This document shows, piece by piece, positions 1-5,702 of a DNA stretch of 6,014 nucleotides. How positions within the stretch are numbered: the stretch's first letter is position 1; every line of letters begins with the position of its first letter. Origin of the DNA: Sphingomonas sp. (GTDB lineage Bacteria; Pseudomonadota; Alphaproteobacteria; Sphingomonadales; Sphingomonadaceae); assembly GCA_003248865.1 (NCBI GenBank), contig QFPK01000048.1, positions 1-6,014 on the forward strand. Direction: 5' to 3'. Below the pieces are notes generated by a model, which saw only the letters and a list, made by a program, of their open reading frames with translations, was not told the DNA's origin and did no database searches. Position numbers and translations under genes: made by a program.

Positions 1-22
1 CGGGCTGCACGCGTGCAGCCCG
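1..22. repeat. 22-bp perfect palindrome at the left edge
   Basis: The arms CGGGCTGCAC (1-10) and GTGCAGCCCG (13-22) are exact reverse complements around a central GC. No T-run follows, so it is not a classical intrinsic terminator. It could be the stem of an upstream transcript end, an operator for a dimeric regulator, or part of a recombination site. The window starts inside or at this element, so its left context is unknown. Confidence 0.6.
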
Positions 23-126
23 TTGCTTCAGCAGCGCACATGCGCAACAACCACAACCAGACTCTAACCCAAACCGGATGACATCAGGGGGTCAGGTCAG
101 GGCGAGCCGACATCACGCTAGGATCG

Positions 127-879
127 GTGGAAGCCGATGGCTGTTGGGTGCCATCCCGTTTCATGGGCGAGGTGGAAGCTGTGGCCTCAGGCATGGGTTG
201 CCGAGTGATAGTCATCGATAATGCGAGCTGTGTGTTCGCGGGTAATGAGGTCGCCCGGATTGACGTGACGGGCTTCTGCCGGGCGCTGGACGGGATGGCC
301 CTCCGCCTCGGGGCTTCGATCCTGCTGCTTCACCATCCAGCAAAGGCGCAGGGGTCCGAATGGTCGGGTTCGACTGCATGGGAGGCGGCAGTGCGGTCTC
401 GCTGGTTGCTCGATCGGCCCGGCAAGAATGGGGATGATGATGGGCCGGAGCGCATCTTGCGCCTGGGCAAATCGAATTATGGTGCGCGCGGAACGGAGGT
501 GCGCCTGAGCTGGCATGCCGGCACCTTCTGGCCAACCGATGAGCTTCCTGCTGGGGCAGTCGCCGGTCAGAAGGGTGGACGTCAAGCCGCTGATGATCGG
601 ACCTTCCTTGAACTGCTGGCTGGCTTCGCGATGCGAGGCCAGCCACTATCGGCAGCCCGGACGGCGGGTAACTACGCCCCACGGTTGATGGCACGCCTTC
701 CCGATGCGGGCGGCGTGACTGTCGAGCGGCTGACGGACGCGCTTGAGCGATTGCTTGCTCGTGGCGAGATCGAGGCCAGGGCGGACCTTGGAAGGGGTCC
801 GGATCGCAAGCCTATCTATGGCATCCGGGCTGTGAACCCTGCGCAGGCCGACGCCGGGCAGCTGTGGGGCGACGCGTGA
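127..879 (+). pseudogene. 5'-truncated RepA-like AAA ATPase (AAA_25 family replicative helicase)
   Basis: The product resembles the C-terminal part of RecA-fold ATPases of the RepA/AAA_25 type, which phages and plasmids use as replicative helicases. Seen in the sequence: a Walker B strand VIVIDN (residues 27-32, Asp31), a GNE motif (39-41), the strand LLLHHPAK with the family's histidines (66-73), SGSTAWEAAVRSRW (80-93) and KSNYG (115-119). A C-terminal region (about 155-235) with NYAPRL and a late helix pair looks like a winged helix. The Walker A/P-loop half is absent. The frame is open only back to a TGA at 79-81, and the other two frames upstream do not encode a P-loop. Family members are usually about 100-150 residues longer. 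The GTG at 127 is a formal start with only a weak AGGA close upstream. I therefore read this as a deletion or recombination remnant that cannot hydrolyse ATP alone. A short but expressed derivative is possible. Confidence 0.75.
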
Positions 880-884
880 TGGCG

Positions 885-1071
885 TGCGGGACGGCTGCGG
901 GACGGTTCTATCCATCCAGCCCGTGTTTTTGTCTAAGCGACTGTAATCATTGCAGGCCGGTTATTTCTGTTGCTTGCGGTCTGGTTGCGGGAAGGTGCGG
1001 GAAGGCCAGCCATAACCCGCTGAAATACTTGCGGGACAGTTGCGGTCTGGTGCGGGGCGGCTGCGGGCGGG
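885..1071. repeat. Iteron-like array: nine phased TGCGG decamers
   Basis: Nine direct repeats of the form TGCGG-N3-GG, with slight variation, start at 885, 896, 975, 986, 996, 1030, 1041, 1051 and 1062. Spacing inside each cluster is 10 or 11 bp, one helical turn, so all sites face the same side of the DNA. Variants include TGCGGGACGG (twice), TGCGGGAAGG (twice) and TGCGGTCTGG (twice). A degenerate copy, TGTGGGGCGA, sits at 863, exactly 22 bp before the first repeat and inside the ATPase gene. The array starts just after the replicative ATPase and ends in a strong hairpin. This is the arrangement of iterons at an origin, as in RSF1010-type plasmids or the P4 satellite, though the repeat sequence itself is not one I can assign. 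An array of regulator operators is the alternative. Confidence 0.7.
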
Positions 1072-1102
1072 ATGGCCCCCCTAAAGGGGGGGCCATCCCG
1101 CC
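1066..1102. repeat. Strong hairpin, 16-bp arms, 5-nt loop
   Basis: The left arm GGCGGGATGGCCCCCC (1066-1081) and right arm (1087-1102) are perfect reverse complements around TAAAG. The left arm overlaps the last iteron-like repeat. No T-run follows on the plus strand and none is found on the minus strand, so a simple Rho-independent terminator is unlikely. Its place at the edge of the repeat array suggests a single-strand initiation hairpin or cruciform in an origin. It could also stop transcription running in from the ATPase gene. Confidence 0.75.
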
Positions 1103-1370
1103 ACGCCTCCGCAGCTGGGCGCACGGGGAGTGGGGGAGGGGTGTTCGGGTCCTCCCCGGCTCAAATGGGTATACGGGGTGCTGAGGCTCGGCTCGTGCAA
1201 TTCGGCGCATTTTTTCAGACATGTTGTTGTTTTTGTTTCTTTTGTCTGGGTTTGGGGGAGCTGCTGGCATGGGGGTGTGCGGATAATCTAGGGCAAATGC
1301 TCCAAGATTTTGTGTCTGGCATCCCGACAAGACGGTGTCGCGTTCTATGCGCAAGTAGTTGGAGGTAAGT
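1103..1370. other. Non-coding stretch with T-rich tract
   Basis: I see no convincing gene here: the open frames crossing it lack a start with a ribosome binding site and read as low-quality sequence. From about 1207 to 1259 the plus strand is almost entirely T and G, with runs of T, and is clearly richer in T than its surroundings. This could be a DNA-unwinding region belonging to the origin-like repeats on its left, or the leader of the small gene at 1371. A GATAAT at 1282-1287 resembles a -10 box but has no -35 partner at the right distance, so I do not call a promoter. Confidence 0.4.
1361..1365 (+). promoter_or_regulatory. Shine-Dalgarno GGAGG for the gene at 1371
   Basis: GGAGG lies five bases before the ATG at 1371. 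It decides that start over the in-frame TTG at 1359, which it would follow. Confidence 0.75.
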
Positions 1371-1598
1371 ATGTCTGAAGTTCATGCCGCTCAGAGCCTA
1401 GAGCGGATGCCTGAGATTGCGGCGCTGCTTATGACCTGTGCGCTGGGATCAGGGCTGAGCCGGCCCGACGCGGCGCAGGCTCTGTTGGTTGCCTGCAGCG
1501 CCATCCTGTCCACCGATCTGGGTGAGGAGGCTGCGGCGGCACTGATGACAGCCGCGATTGATGAAGCTGCGGCATTTACCCGGGCGCGGAGGCATTGA
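1371..1598 (+). CDS. Small alanine-rich helical protein, unknown function
   Basis: A 75-residue protein starting MSEVHAAQSL. I do not recognise the family. It is rich in Ala, Leu and Glu, with predicted helices at about 14-25, 34-50 and 55-70, and a SGLSRPDAAQAL segment between them. There is no signal peptide, no long membrane segment and no cysteine pair. The start is supported by GGAGG at 1361-1365. Its stop (1596-1598) lies just before the GTG of the following helix-turn-helix gene, so the two are probably co-transcribed and translationally linked. It could be a partner of that DNA-binding protein, but nothing in the sequence shows this. Confidence 0.65.
   Translation: MSEVHAAQSLERMPEIAALLMTCALGSGLSRPDAAQALLVACSAILSTDLGEEAAAALMTAAIDEAAAFTRARRH
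1588..1592 (+). promoter_or_regulatory. Shine-Dalgarno GGAGG that fixes the GTG start at 1601
   Basis: GGAGG lies 8 bases before the GTG at 1601 but only 2 bases before the TTG at 1595. The spacing favours the GTG as the start of the helix-turn-helix gene. Confidence 0.6.
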
Positions 1599-1600
1599 CG

Positions 1601-1801
1601 GTGACGGCTACAGAGCCGTTTGAGCTGCTGTCCGAGAAGGCCGCCGCGCGGATCCTCCAGCTGCATCCGGACACGCTCAGGCGATGGCGTAAGGCTGGGA
1701 GAGTTCGATACTGTACCACGGCGACGGGTGGGGTTCGCTACCGGCTTCAGGATCTGGTGCAAGTTGCGTCCCCCCAATGGGTGGAGCCAGCCCAGCGCTG
1801 A
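1601..1801 (+). CDS. MerR/excisionase-type helix-turn-helix DNA-binding protein
   Basis: The 66-residue protein is little more than one winged helix-turn-helix of the MerR-like/excisionase class (helix_turn_helix_17 or AlpA/Xis-like). Residues 9-21 (LLSEKAAARILQL) form the first helix. PDTLRRWRKAGRV (23-35) is the turn and recognition helix, with the conserved Trp29 and Gly33. VRYRLQDLVQV is the wing and closing helix, where this family usually has the pattern RY..eDl. Proteins of this kind act as excisionases or as transcription regulators in phages, satellites and integrative elements. I chose GTG 1601 over TTG 1595 because of the ribosome binding site at 1588-1592. It follows the small gene at 1371 by two bases and precedes a palindrome-rich spacer before the capsid gene, which it might bind. 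Excisionase versus regulator cannot be settled, as no integrase is visible. Confidence 0.8.
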   Translation: MTATEPFELLSEKAAARILQLHPDTLRRWRKAGRVRYCTTATGGVRYRLQDLVQVASPQWVEPAQR

Positions 1802-1806
1802 AGGCG

Positions 1807-1877
1807 CCCGCAATTGCGGGGCAAAGCCCGCATATGCCCGGCTTTGCCCGCGCGTGTCGGGTGTCCGCAGCGCGGAC
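1807..1877. repeat. Cluster of palindromes between regulator and capsid gene
   Basis: Three inverted repeats lie in a row. CCCGCAATTGCGGG (1807-1820) is a perfect 14-bp palindrome. GGGCAAAGCC (1819-1828) pairs with GGCTTTGCCC (1840-1849) around an 11-nt loop. GTCCGC (1863-1868) pairs with GCGGAC (1872-1877) around AGC. None is followed by a T-run. They may be operators for the adjacent helix-turn-helix protein, or mRNA structures that separate expression of the small genes from the capsid gene. The word GCAAAGCCCG (1821-1830) recurs at 5474-5483, just after the last gene. Confidence 0.6.
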
Positions 1878-1917
1878 GTCAGAATAGCATTGTCTCGGTT
1901 CAAGACTGGAGCTGAAC

Positions 1918-3729
1918 ATGGCACGTTCGAATAGGGCCGCCCCTCTTCCCGGTGTTTTTTCCCGGTCAGCAGAGGTTCGCGCCGCAGAATTCAATGAAGC
2001 TGACAACAGCTTCGAAGTCATTTTCACAACGGGCGCGACGGTGCGCCGCACCGATTATTTCGAGGGCGAATTCGATGAAACGCTATCGGTTGAGCCCAGC
2101 GCCGTTCGCTTGGAGCGGTTGAACGCCGGTGCGCCCGTTCTGGCCTCGCATAATCAGCGCGACCTGGGCGCAGTGGTGGGCAGCGTCGTTCCCGGGAGCG
2201 CCCGCATCGCCAATGGCATGGGGATTGCGCGTATCAGCCTAGCTGCCACCGCCGACGTCGCCGACATTGTCGCGAAGGTGCAAGCCGGCCATATTCGCAA
2301 TGTATCCGTCGGCTACATCATCCATGCGTTCGAAAGTCGCGATCCGGCGCCTGGCGCGCGGCGCCAGCTGCTCGCCACAGATTGGGAGCCGCTGGAAATC
2401 AGTCTGGTTGCAGTCGCTGCAGACCCCGGCGCCCAGCTGCGGGAGTTCGCAGAGAGAAACACTGGTGGGCGCCCAATCTCAGTGGGAACTCTTATGCAGA
2501 ATCTGAGGTCCTCGGGCTGCTTCACCCCGGAAGAGACTCTGTCCGTGCTGGAGATCCACGAAACCACCCCTTTTACGTTGAGGAGCTATCAGGAAATGAT
2601 GGGCCACCGAATGAGCGAACGGGTTGCCGAAGGGCCCCGCACCATTAATCGTGTGAAGGTTGGCGTTGATGCTGGTGACTTTGTGCGCGCCGGCATCGAG
2701 GACGCGTTTTACGCCCGAATTTCGGGCCAGATGCCCAGCGAGCCTGCGCGCCAGTACATGGGCCTTACGCTGTCTCAAATGGCGCGCGAGTGGCTCGGAC
2801 AGCGGGGCGCGATTGATCGCTTGTCGTCCGATCATGAGGTGGTCGAACGCGCGATGCATACCAGCAGCGACTTCCCGCTGATCGCGGCGGCTGTCGGCAA
2901 TCGCTACCTTCAAGATCAGTATGAGGCGGCGGAATCGGCCCTGAAGCGGGCGGCAAATCCTCGCAGCGTTCGGGACTTCAACCAGATCAATGCGCTTGGT
3001 CTTGCCACGGCAAAGCCCATCGAAGAGGTCGCTGAAGGCGGCGAAGTTCATTACGGCTCAGCCGTTGAGCGGCGCGAGGCTTATGTGCTGCGCACCTTCG
3101 GCCAGATCATCGGCATTACGCGGCAGGTTTTGATCAATGATGACCTGGGCGCGTTTTCCAGCCCCATAGGGCTGTTCGGGCGTGCTTGTGCAGAGGTGGA
3201 GGCGCGTGAGCTGGCAGCCCTGCTGAACGCCAACGCCGGTGCGGGTGTCAACCTTCGCGACGGCAACCCCCTCTATCATGCCTCGCGCGTAAATCGCGCG
3301 GCCGCGGGCACCGCGCTGGATCTTCCGAACCTGTCGCTGGGCCGAAAAGCAATGCGCGACATGAAGGATGTCGATGCTGCCACGCCGGTCAACGCAGTGC
3401 CCAAAATCCTGTTGGTGGGATCGGCGCTCGAAACGTCGGCCGAACAGATACTGACGGCCATTCAGGCGAATGCGATTGCATCAGTGAACCCGTTCGGGGG
3501 CAAGCTGGAGCTTGGGGTTGACCCCCGTCTCACTGGAAACGGCTGGCGCCTCTTCGCAGATCCCCGGCAATTCCCGGTCCTGGAGTACGCCTATCTCGAG
3601 GGCGCCCAAGGGCCCCAACTGGCGGTCCGCGAAGGCTGGAACGTGCTTGGGATGGAATTCCGGGTCCATCTGGATTTCGGCGCCGGTGTCGTCGGCTCCC
3701 TGGGCACATACTGGAACCCGGGCACCTAA
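1918..3729 (+). CDS. Prohead protease / major capsid protein fusion
   Basis: The 603-residue protein joins two phage head functions. Residues about 1-180 match the HK97-type prohead protease fold (peptidase S78). The likely catalytic His78 is in LASHNQ and Ser130 in NVSVGY. The closing EPLEISLVAVAADPGAQ segment (157-173) is where the family has its acidic residue and typical LVP-type strand. Residues about 250-603 match Mu gpT-like major head subunits of the HK97 fold, with SSDFPLIAAAVGN, the QIIGITRQVLINDDLGAF strand and helix, DGNPLYHA, and the end EFRVHLDFGAGVVGS...NPGT. Such fusions are known as single-chain protease-capsid proteins that mature the procapsid by self-cleavage. The ATG is supported by GGAG six bases upstream. 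The frame is intact throughout and the active-site residues are kept, so it looks functional. Its isolation is odd: no terminase, portal or tail gene lies beside it, while regulatory and unknown genes do. Confidence 0.9.
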   Translation: MARSNRAAPLPGVFSRSAEVRAAEFNEADNSFEVIFTTGATVRRTDYFEGEFDETLSVEPSAVRLERLNAGAPVLASHNQRDLGAVVGSVVPGSARIANGMGIARISLAATADVADIVAKVQAGHIRNVSVGYIIHAFESRDPAPGARRQLLATDWEPLEISLVAVAADPGAQLREFAERNTGGRPISVGTLMQNLRSSGCFTPEETLSVLEIHETTPFTLRSYQEMMGHRMSERVAEGPRTINRVKVGVDAGDFVRAGIEDAFYARISGQMPSEPARQYMGLTLSQMAREWLGQRGAIDRLSSDHEVVERAMHTSSDFPLIAAAVGNRYLQDQYEAAESALKRAANPRSVRDFNQINALGLATAKPIEEVAEGGEVHYGSAVERREAYVLRTFGQIIGITRQVLINDDLGAFSSPIGLFGRACAEVEARELAALLNANAGAGVNLRDGNPLYHASRVNRAAAGTALDLPNLSLGRKAMRDMKDVDAATPVNAVPKILLVGSALETSAEQILTAIQANAIASVNPFGGKLELGVDPRLTGNGWRLFADPRQFPVLEYAYLEGAQGPQLAVREGWNVLGMEFRVHLDFGAGVVGSLGTYWNPGT

Positions 3730-3731
3730 TT

Positions 3732-3787
3732 CTAGCGGGGACTTGGCTGGGCGACGGCCGCCCTGAAGCCGGAGAGGACCCCGCTAG
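3732..3787 (+). other. Branched inverted repeat after the capsid gene
   Basis: CTAGCGGGG (3732-3740) pairs perfectly with CCCCGCTAG (3779-3787). Inside lies a second stem, GGGCG (3749-3753) with CGCCC (3759-3763), around ACGGC. It starts three bases after the capsid stop. No T-run follows, so it may protect the 3' end of the capsid mRNA or act as a poor terminator, or it may be a DNA-level site. A weaker 5-bp hairpin, TGGCA/TGCCA (3832-3851), followed by ATTTT, is the only other terminator candidate in this gap. Confidence 0.5.
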
Positions 3788-3894
3788 GCTGCTGAGGCTC
3801 CAGGCAGGCCGAGCAGCAACGTCACCCTCTCTGGCAGCCGTTGCATTGCCAATTTTGCGCGTTAATTCTCGCTCCAGTTTTTCGGGCAGAGGAT

Positions 3895-4095
3895 TTACCC
3901 TCTGTAGGGATGAATGCCAGTGCCAGCTATTGGCTCACTGTTAGCGTTGTCCATGGCATCCCAGATTTTCTTTTTGGCATCTTCCGTAAGTAATTTCGAT
4001 CTGACCAACTCGTTGACAAGTGCGATCACTGCTACTTCGGCTCTCAGAGCGGAGATCCGCGCATCCTTGATCCGCTGGTTTGTCGTAGCGTCCAT
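3895..4095 (-). CDS. Small helical protein on the opposite strand, unknown function
   Basis: The 66-residue protein (MDATTNQRIKDARISAL..., ending HPYRG) is not one I recognise. Most of it is predicted as two amphipathic helices, about residues 5-35 and 39-50, joined by the short turn SKLLTEDA. The pattern of a helix, then LLT, then a charged helix is common in small phage-borne proteins of unknown role. The ATG at 4095-4093 is chosen over longer upstream frames because AGAGGAA stands about seven bases before it on the minus strand. Composition and helix periodicity look coding. It is convergent with the capsid gene and divergent from the gene at 4301. TATACT on the minus strand (4141-4136) is a possible -10 box without a clear -35. 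Divergent placement beside plus-strand morphogenesis genes would fit a regulator, but no DNA-binding motif is visible. Confidence 0.6.
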   Translation of the reverse strand: MDATTNQRIKDARISALRAEVAVIALVNELVRSKLLTEDAKKKIWDAMDNANSEPIAGTGIHPYRG

Positions 4096-4300
4096 GGCTT
4101 TTCCTCTTCGCTGATTCGGGCCCTCCGGCCAGAATAGTATAGGAATGACTGTGCTACTTCCCTCTCCAGCTTTGCGCAAACTGGATGATTTGGCGCGCTG
4201 GTTGGGCCTTTACGTAGTAATCTCTCTGTGCGAATCTGAGGCGGACTGACGAAGAGTTAGCCGCTCCTCGCCAGTCCTAACGCAACGATGGAGATAAGCC
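4096..4300. promoter_or_regulatory. Divergent intergenic region
   Basis: The region must hold promoters for both the minus-strand gene at 4095 and the plus-strand pair at 4301. Seen: TATACT on the minus strand (4141-4136), the 10-bp palindrome TTTGCGCAAA (4171-4180) as a possible small operator, and GGAG (4290-4293) as the ribosome binding site of the gene at 4301. I find no convincing -35/-10 pair in either direction. Confidence 0.35.
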
Positions 4301-5035
4301 ATGCGTCACGCTGTCAACGGGGATAGTGCGCCTGAATTCCGGAGTCATCGGTCAAGTTTTGAAGCGTTTTCCTGCCGGCCGGCCCTCTCTCTGCCTTTAG
4401 CCGAGCTGGCCGGGCAGGCGCACCGCATGGAAATCGCCTTAGGACATGCGGAGGCGGCGCTTAGCGCAGTTATCGTGGGCGAATTCCTGGCTAAGCTGCC
4501 CGAAGGTGAAACCGAAGCGCAGTTGCACGAGATCGGGATGCGGCTGTTGTCGGGAGTTTTTGACATCATCAAATCGGTCCGCGCGGGCGAGGGGGAGGCG
4601 CTTAGCACGCGGCTTTCTCCCGCATCGGCAGCCTCGTTGCTGCCCTATGATGTGGGTCGGCGGCATGTTGCCAGTAGCGCGCAAAGTGCGCCTAAAGCCT
4701 CGGCGCGGCCTGAAGATCTGGAGGCTGCCGCTTTTGGAGATGCGGTGGCCCGTCACCCTTGGTCGAGTAAGTGGGAGCGACGCCACGCCGAGTATCTGAA
4801 GCTTTACGCCGAATGGGATCGTCTGCATGAAGATCATCCGACATTTAACATAGCTCTCGAAGCCTATTGGGATGCCAGGGAAGAGTTAGTGGAAGAAACG
4901 TTGGCCGGATCCGAGGCGCAGTATGCGCAGAAACTGGAGCTGGTTCGCGAGCATTATGCAGACGATAAAATGGTGGAAACGGGAATATTTGATCGGCTGA
5001 TCGAGGAGGCCCGCGCGCGGGGGCAAGCGCAATGA
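4301..5035 (+). CDS. Hypothetical protein, mostly helical, first gene of a pair
   Basis: The 244-residue protein has no domain I recognise. The N-terminal 25 residues are polar, followed by two long helices (about 30-65 and 70-95) and a low-complexity Ala/Ser linker (about 105-140). A C-terminal block (about 150-240) is rich in Trp, Tyr and charged residues, containing HPWSSKWERRHAEYLKLYAE, and probably forms several helices or a coiled coil. There is no signal peptide, membrane segment or metal-binding motif. The ATG has GGAG seven bases upstream. The stop overlaps the ATG of the next gene (ATGA), so both are translationally coupled and likely work together. The aromatic-rich C-terminal style recalls unknown proteins common in alphaproteobacterial prophages and islands; this is an impression, not a family assignment. 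Confidence 0.75.
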   Translation: MRHAVNGDSAPEFRSHRSSFEAFSCRPALSLPLAELAGQAHRMEIALGHAEAALSAVIVGEFLAKLPEGETEAQLHEIGMRLLSGVFDIIKSVRAGEGEALSTRLSPASAASLLPYDVGRRHVASSAQSAPKASARPEDLEAAAFGDAVARHPWSSKWERRHAEYLKLYAEWDRLHEDHPTFNIALEAYWDAREELVEETLAGSEAQYAQKLELVREHYADDKMVETGIFDRLIEEARARGQAQ

Positions 5036-5466
5036 GCGACGCGTTCATGGCCGCCTTGTTGGAGCCGCTTCCTGAGCGAGAGGAGGCGGTTGATAGCCAA
5101 AAGTACATCAGAAGCCTTGCGCGGGATGAGGGGCGAGCTTGGCGGCGCCAGTGGGAGCACGCCAAGGGCGAGGTGAAGGCATGGAGCGATATTCTGTCAT
5201 CGGTGCGGGTGCTCCGTCGCGGCGCGTCGGGCGATATGTTCCGCGGGCGCGAGGGTGTTGTGCAAATGATGCTCATGCATGCCATAGCTGAAATGATGCT
5301 TGTGCCGGCGCCGACGTTGGCGGATTTGAGGTTCAAGCGGCGATGGTTGCGTCCTTTCCTCTTTGGAAAGGTCAAAACCTACCTGAGGGCAATCGAGGCT
5401 GACGCGGAGAGGCTCGGAGAATGCCGCGATGGCGAGGCCGGTAGTGTCGAGCTGCCGACAAACTAA
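5032..5466 (+). CDS. Hypothetical protein, second gene of the coupled pair
   Basis: A 144-residue protein I cannot assign to a named family. Residues 24-63 form a basic, Trp-rich helix (with WRRQWEHAKGEVKAW at 37-51). Residues 75-91 are a Met-rich hydrophobic helix, too short and mixed to call a membrane span. VPAPTLADLRFKRRW (91-105) resembles a segment of the form PAPT..DL..K found near the C-terminus of several unknown alphaproteobacterial phage and island proteins (recalled pattern, weak evidence). The ATG overlaps the stop of the upstream gene by four bases and has only a weak GGGGGC upstream, so translation probably depends on coupling. An intrinsic terminator follows 55 bases after the stop, closing the operon. 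Confidence 0.75.
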   Translation: MSDAFMAALLEPLPEREEAVDSQKYIRSLARDEGRAWRRQWEHAKGEVKAWSDILSSVRVLRRGASGDMFRGREGVVQMMLMHAIAEMMLVPAPTLADLRFKRRWLRPFLFGKVKTYLRAIEADAERLGECRDGEAGSVELPTN

Positions 5467-5521
5467 CTCTCCCGCAAAGCCCGGCAGGGTCGAATTGTTG
5501 TGTATTTCGATCCAACATTAC

Positions 5522-5553
5522 GGGGGCTGGTCGACGGCGTCCGGCCCCCTTTC
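5522..5553 (+). terminator. Intrinsic terminator of the 4301-5466 operon
   Basis: GGGGGCTGG (5522-5530) pairs with CCGGCCCCC (5541-5549), nine base pairs with one G-U, around a 10-nt loop. The T-run TTTCT follows directly. Position and form fit Rho-independent termination of the two-gene unit. Confidence 0.75.
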
Positions 5554-5702
5554 TATGCTCCGCGAATCCGGGCATCGCTACACTGATTTCGGAGTGTGGG
5601 AATAGTTGTGGGAATTATCTAATATCTGCAAAAAAATCAATTACAGTTCAATTAGTTATTTTTGTTGCAGAGTTACTGCCCGGGGAGCCAGCGACTGGTA
5701 TC
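5554..5702. other. Non-coding AT-rich patch with repeated TGTGGGAAT
   Basis: No gene is supported here; the open frame from 5606 has no ribosome binding site and an implausible sequence. TGTGGGAAT occurs at 5595-5603 and 5607-5615, 12 bp apart. The following 50 bases (about 5613-5663) are far richer in A and T than the rest of the window. Such a patch at the end of an element's last operon could be an attachment region with arm-type recombinase sites. No duplicate of it occurs near the left end of the window. Confidence 0.35.

Noticed and set aside
885..1071. CRISPR array
   Set aside because: The units are only about 10 bp with no 25-40 bp unique spacers between conserved repeats. The pattern is iteron-like.
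864..1184. Plus-strand open frame of 106 codons across the repeat array
   Set aside because: It is built from the TGCGG repeats and hairpin, has a Cys/Gly-rich unnatural composition, and overlaps the end of the ATPase gene.
1282..1287. GATAAT as a promoter -10 box for the gene at 1371
   Set aside because: There is no acceptable -35 hexamer at 15-19 bp upstream, so it is not called.
947..1354. Minus-strand open frame of 135 codons over the same non-coding region
   Set aside because: It is Pro/Arg-rich sequence translated from repeats and the hairpin, with no ribosome binding site and no recognisable domain.
1391..1924. Minus-strand open frame of 177 codons
   Set aside because: It lies opposite two well-supported plus-strand genes with good ribosome binding sites and a recognisable helix-turn-helix, so it is a shadow in GC-rich DNA.
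2479..3051. Minus-strand open frame of 190 codons inside the capsid gene
   Set aside because: It is antisense to the clearly coding fusion gene and shows no domain of its own.
4845..5375. Minus-strand open frame of 176 codons
   Set aside because: It lies antisense to the coupled gene pair, with low-complexity Ser/Arg/Pro-rich sequence and no start signal.
5486..5516. tRNA or tRNA-derived attachment site near GGTCGAATTG...TTCGATCC
   Set aside because: No T-arm, anticodon stem or acceptor stem can be folded around it.
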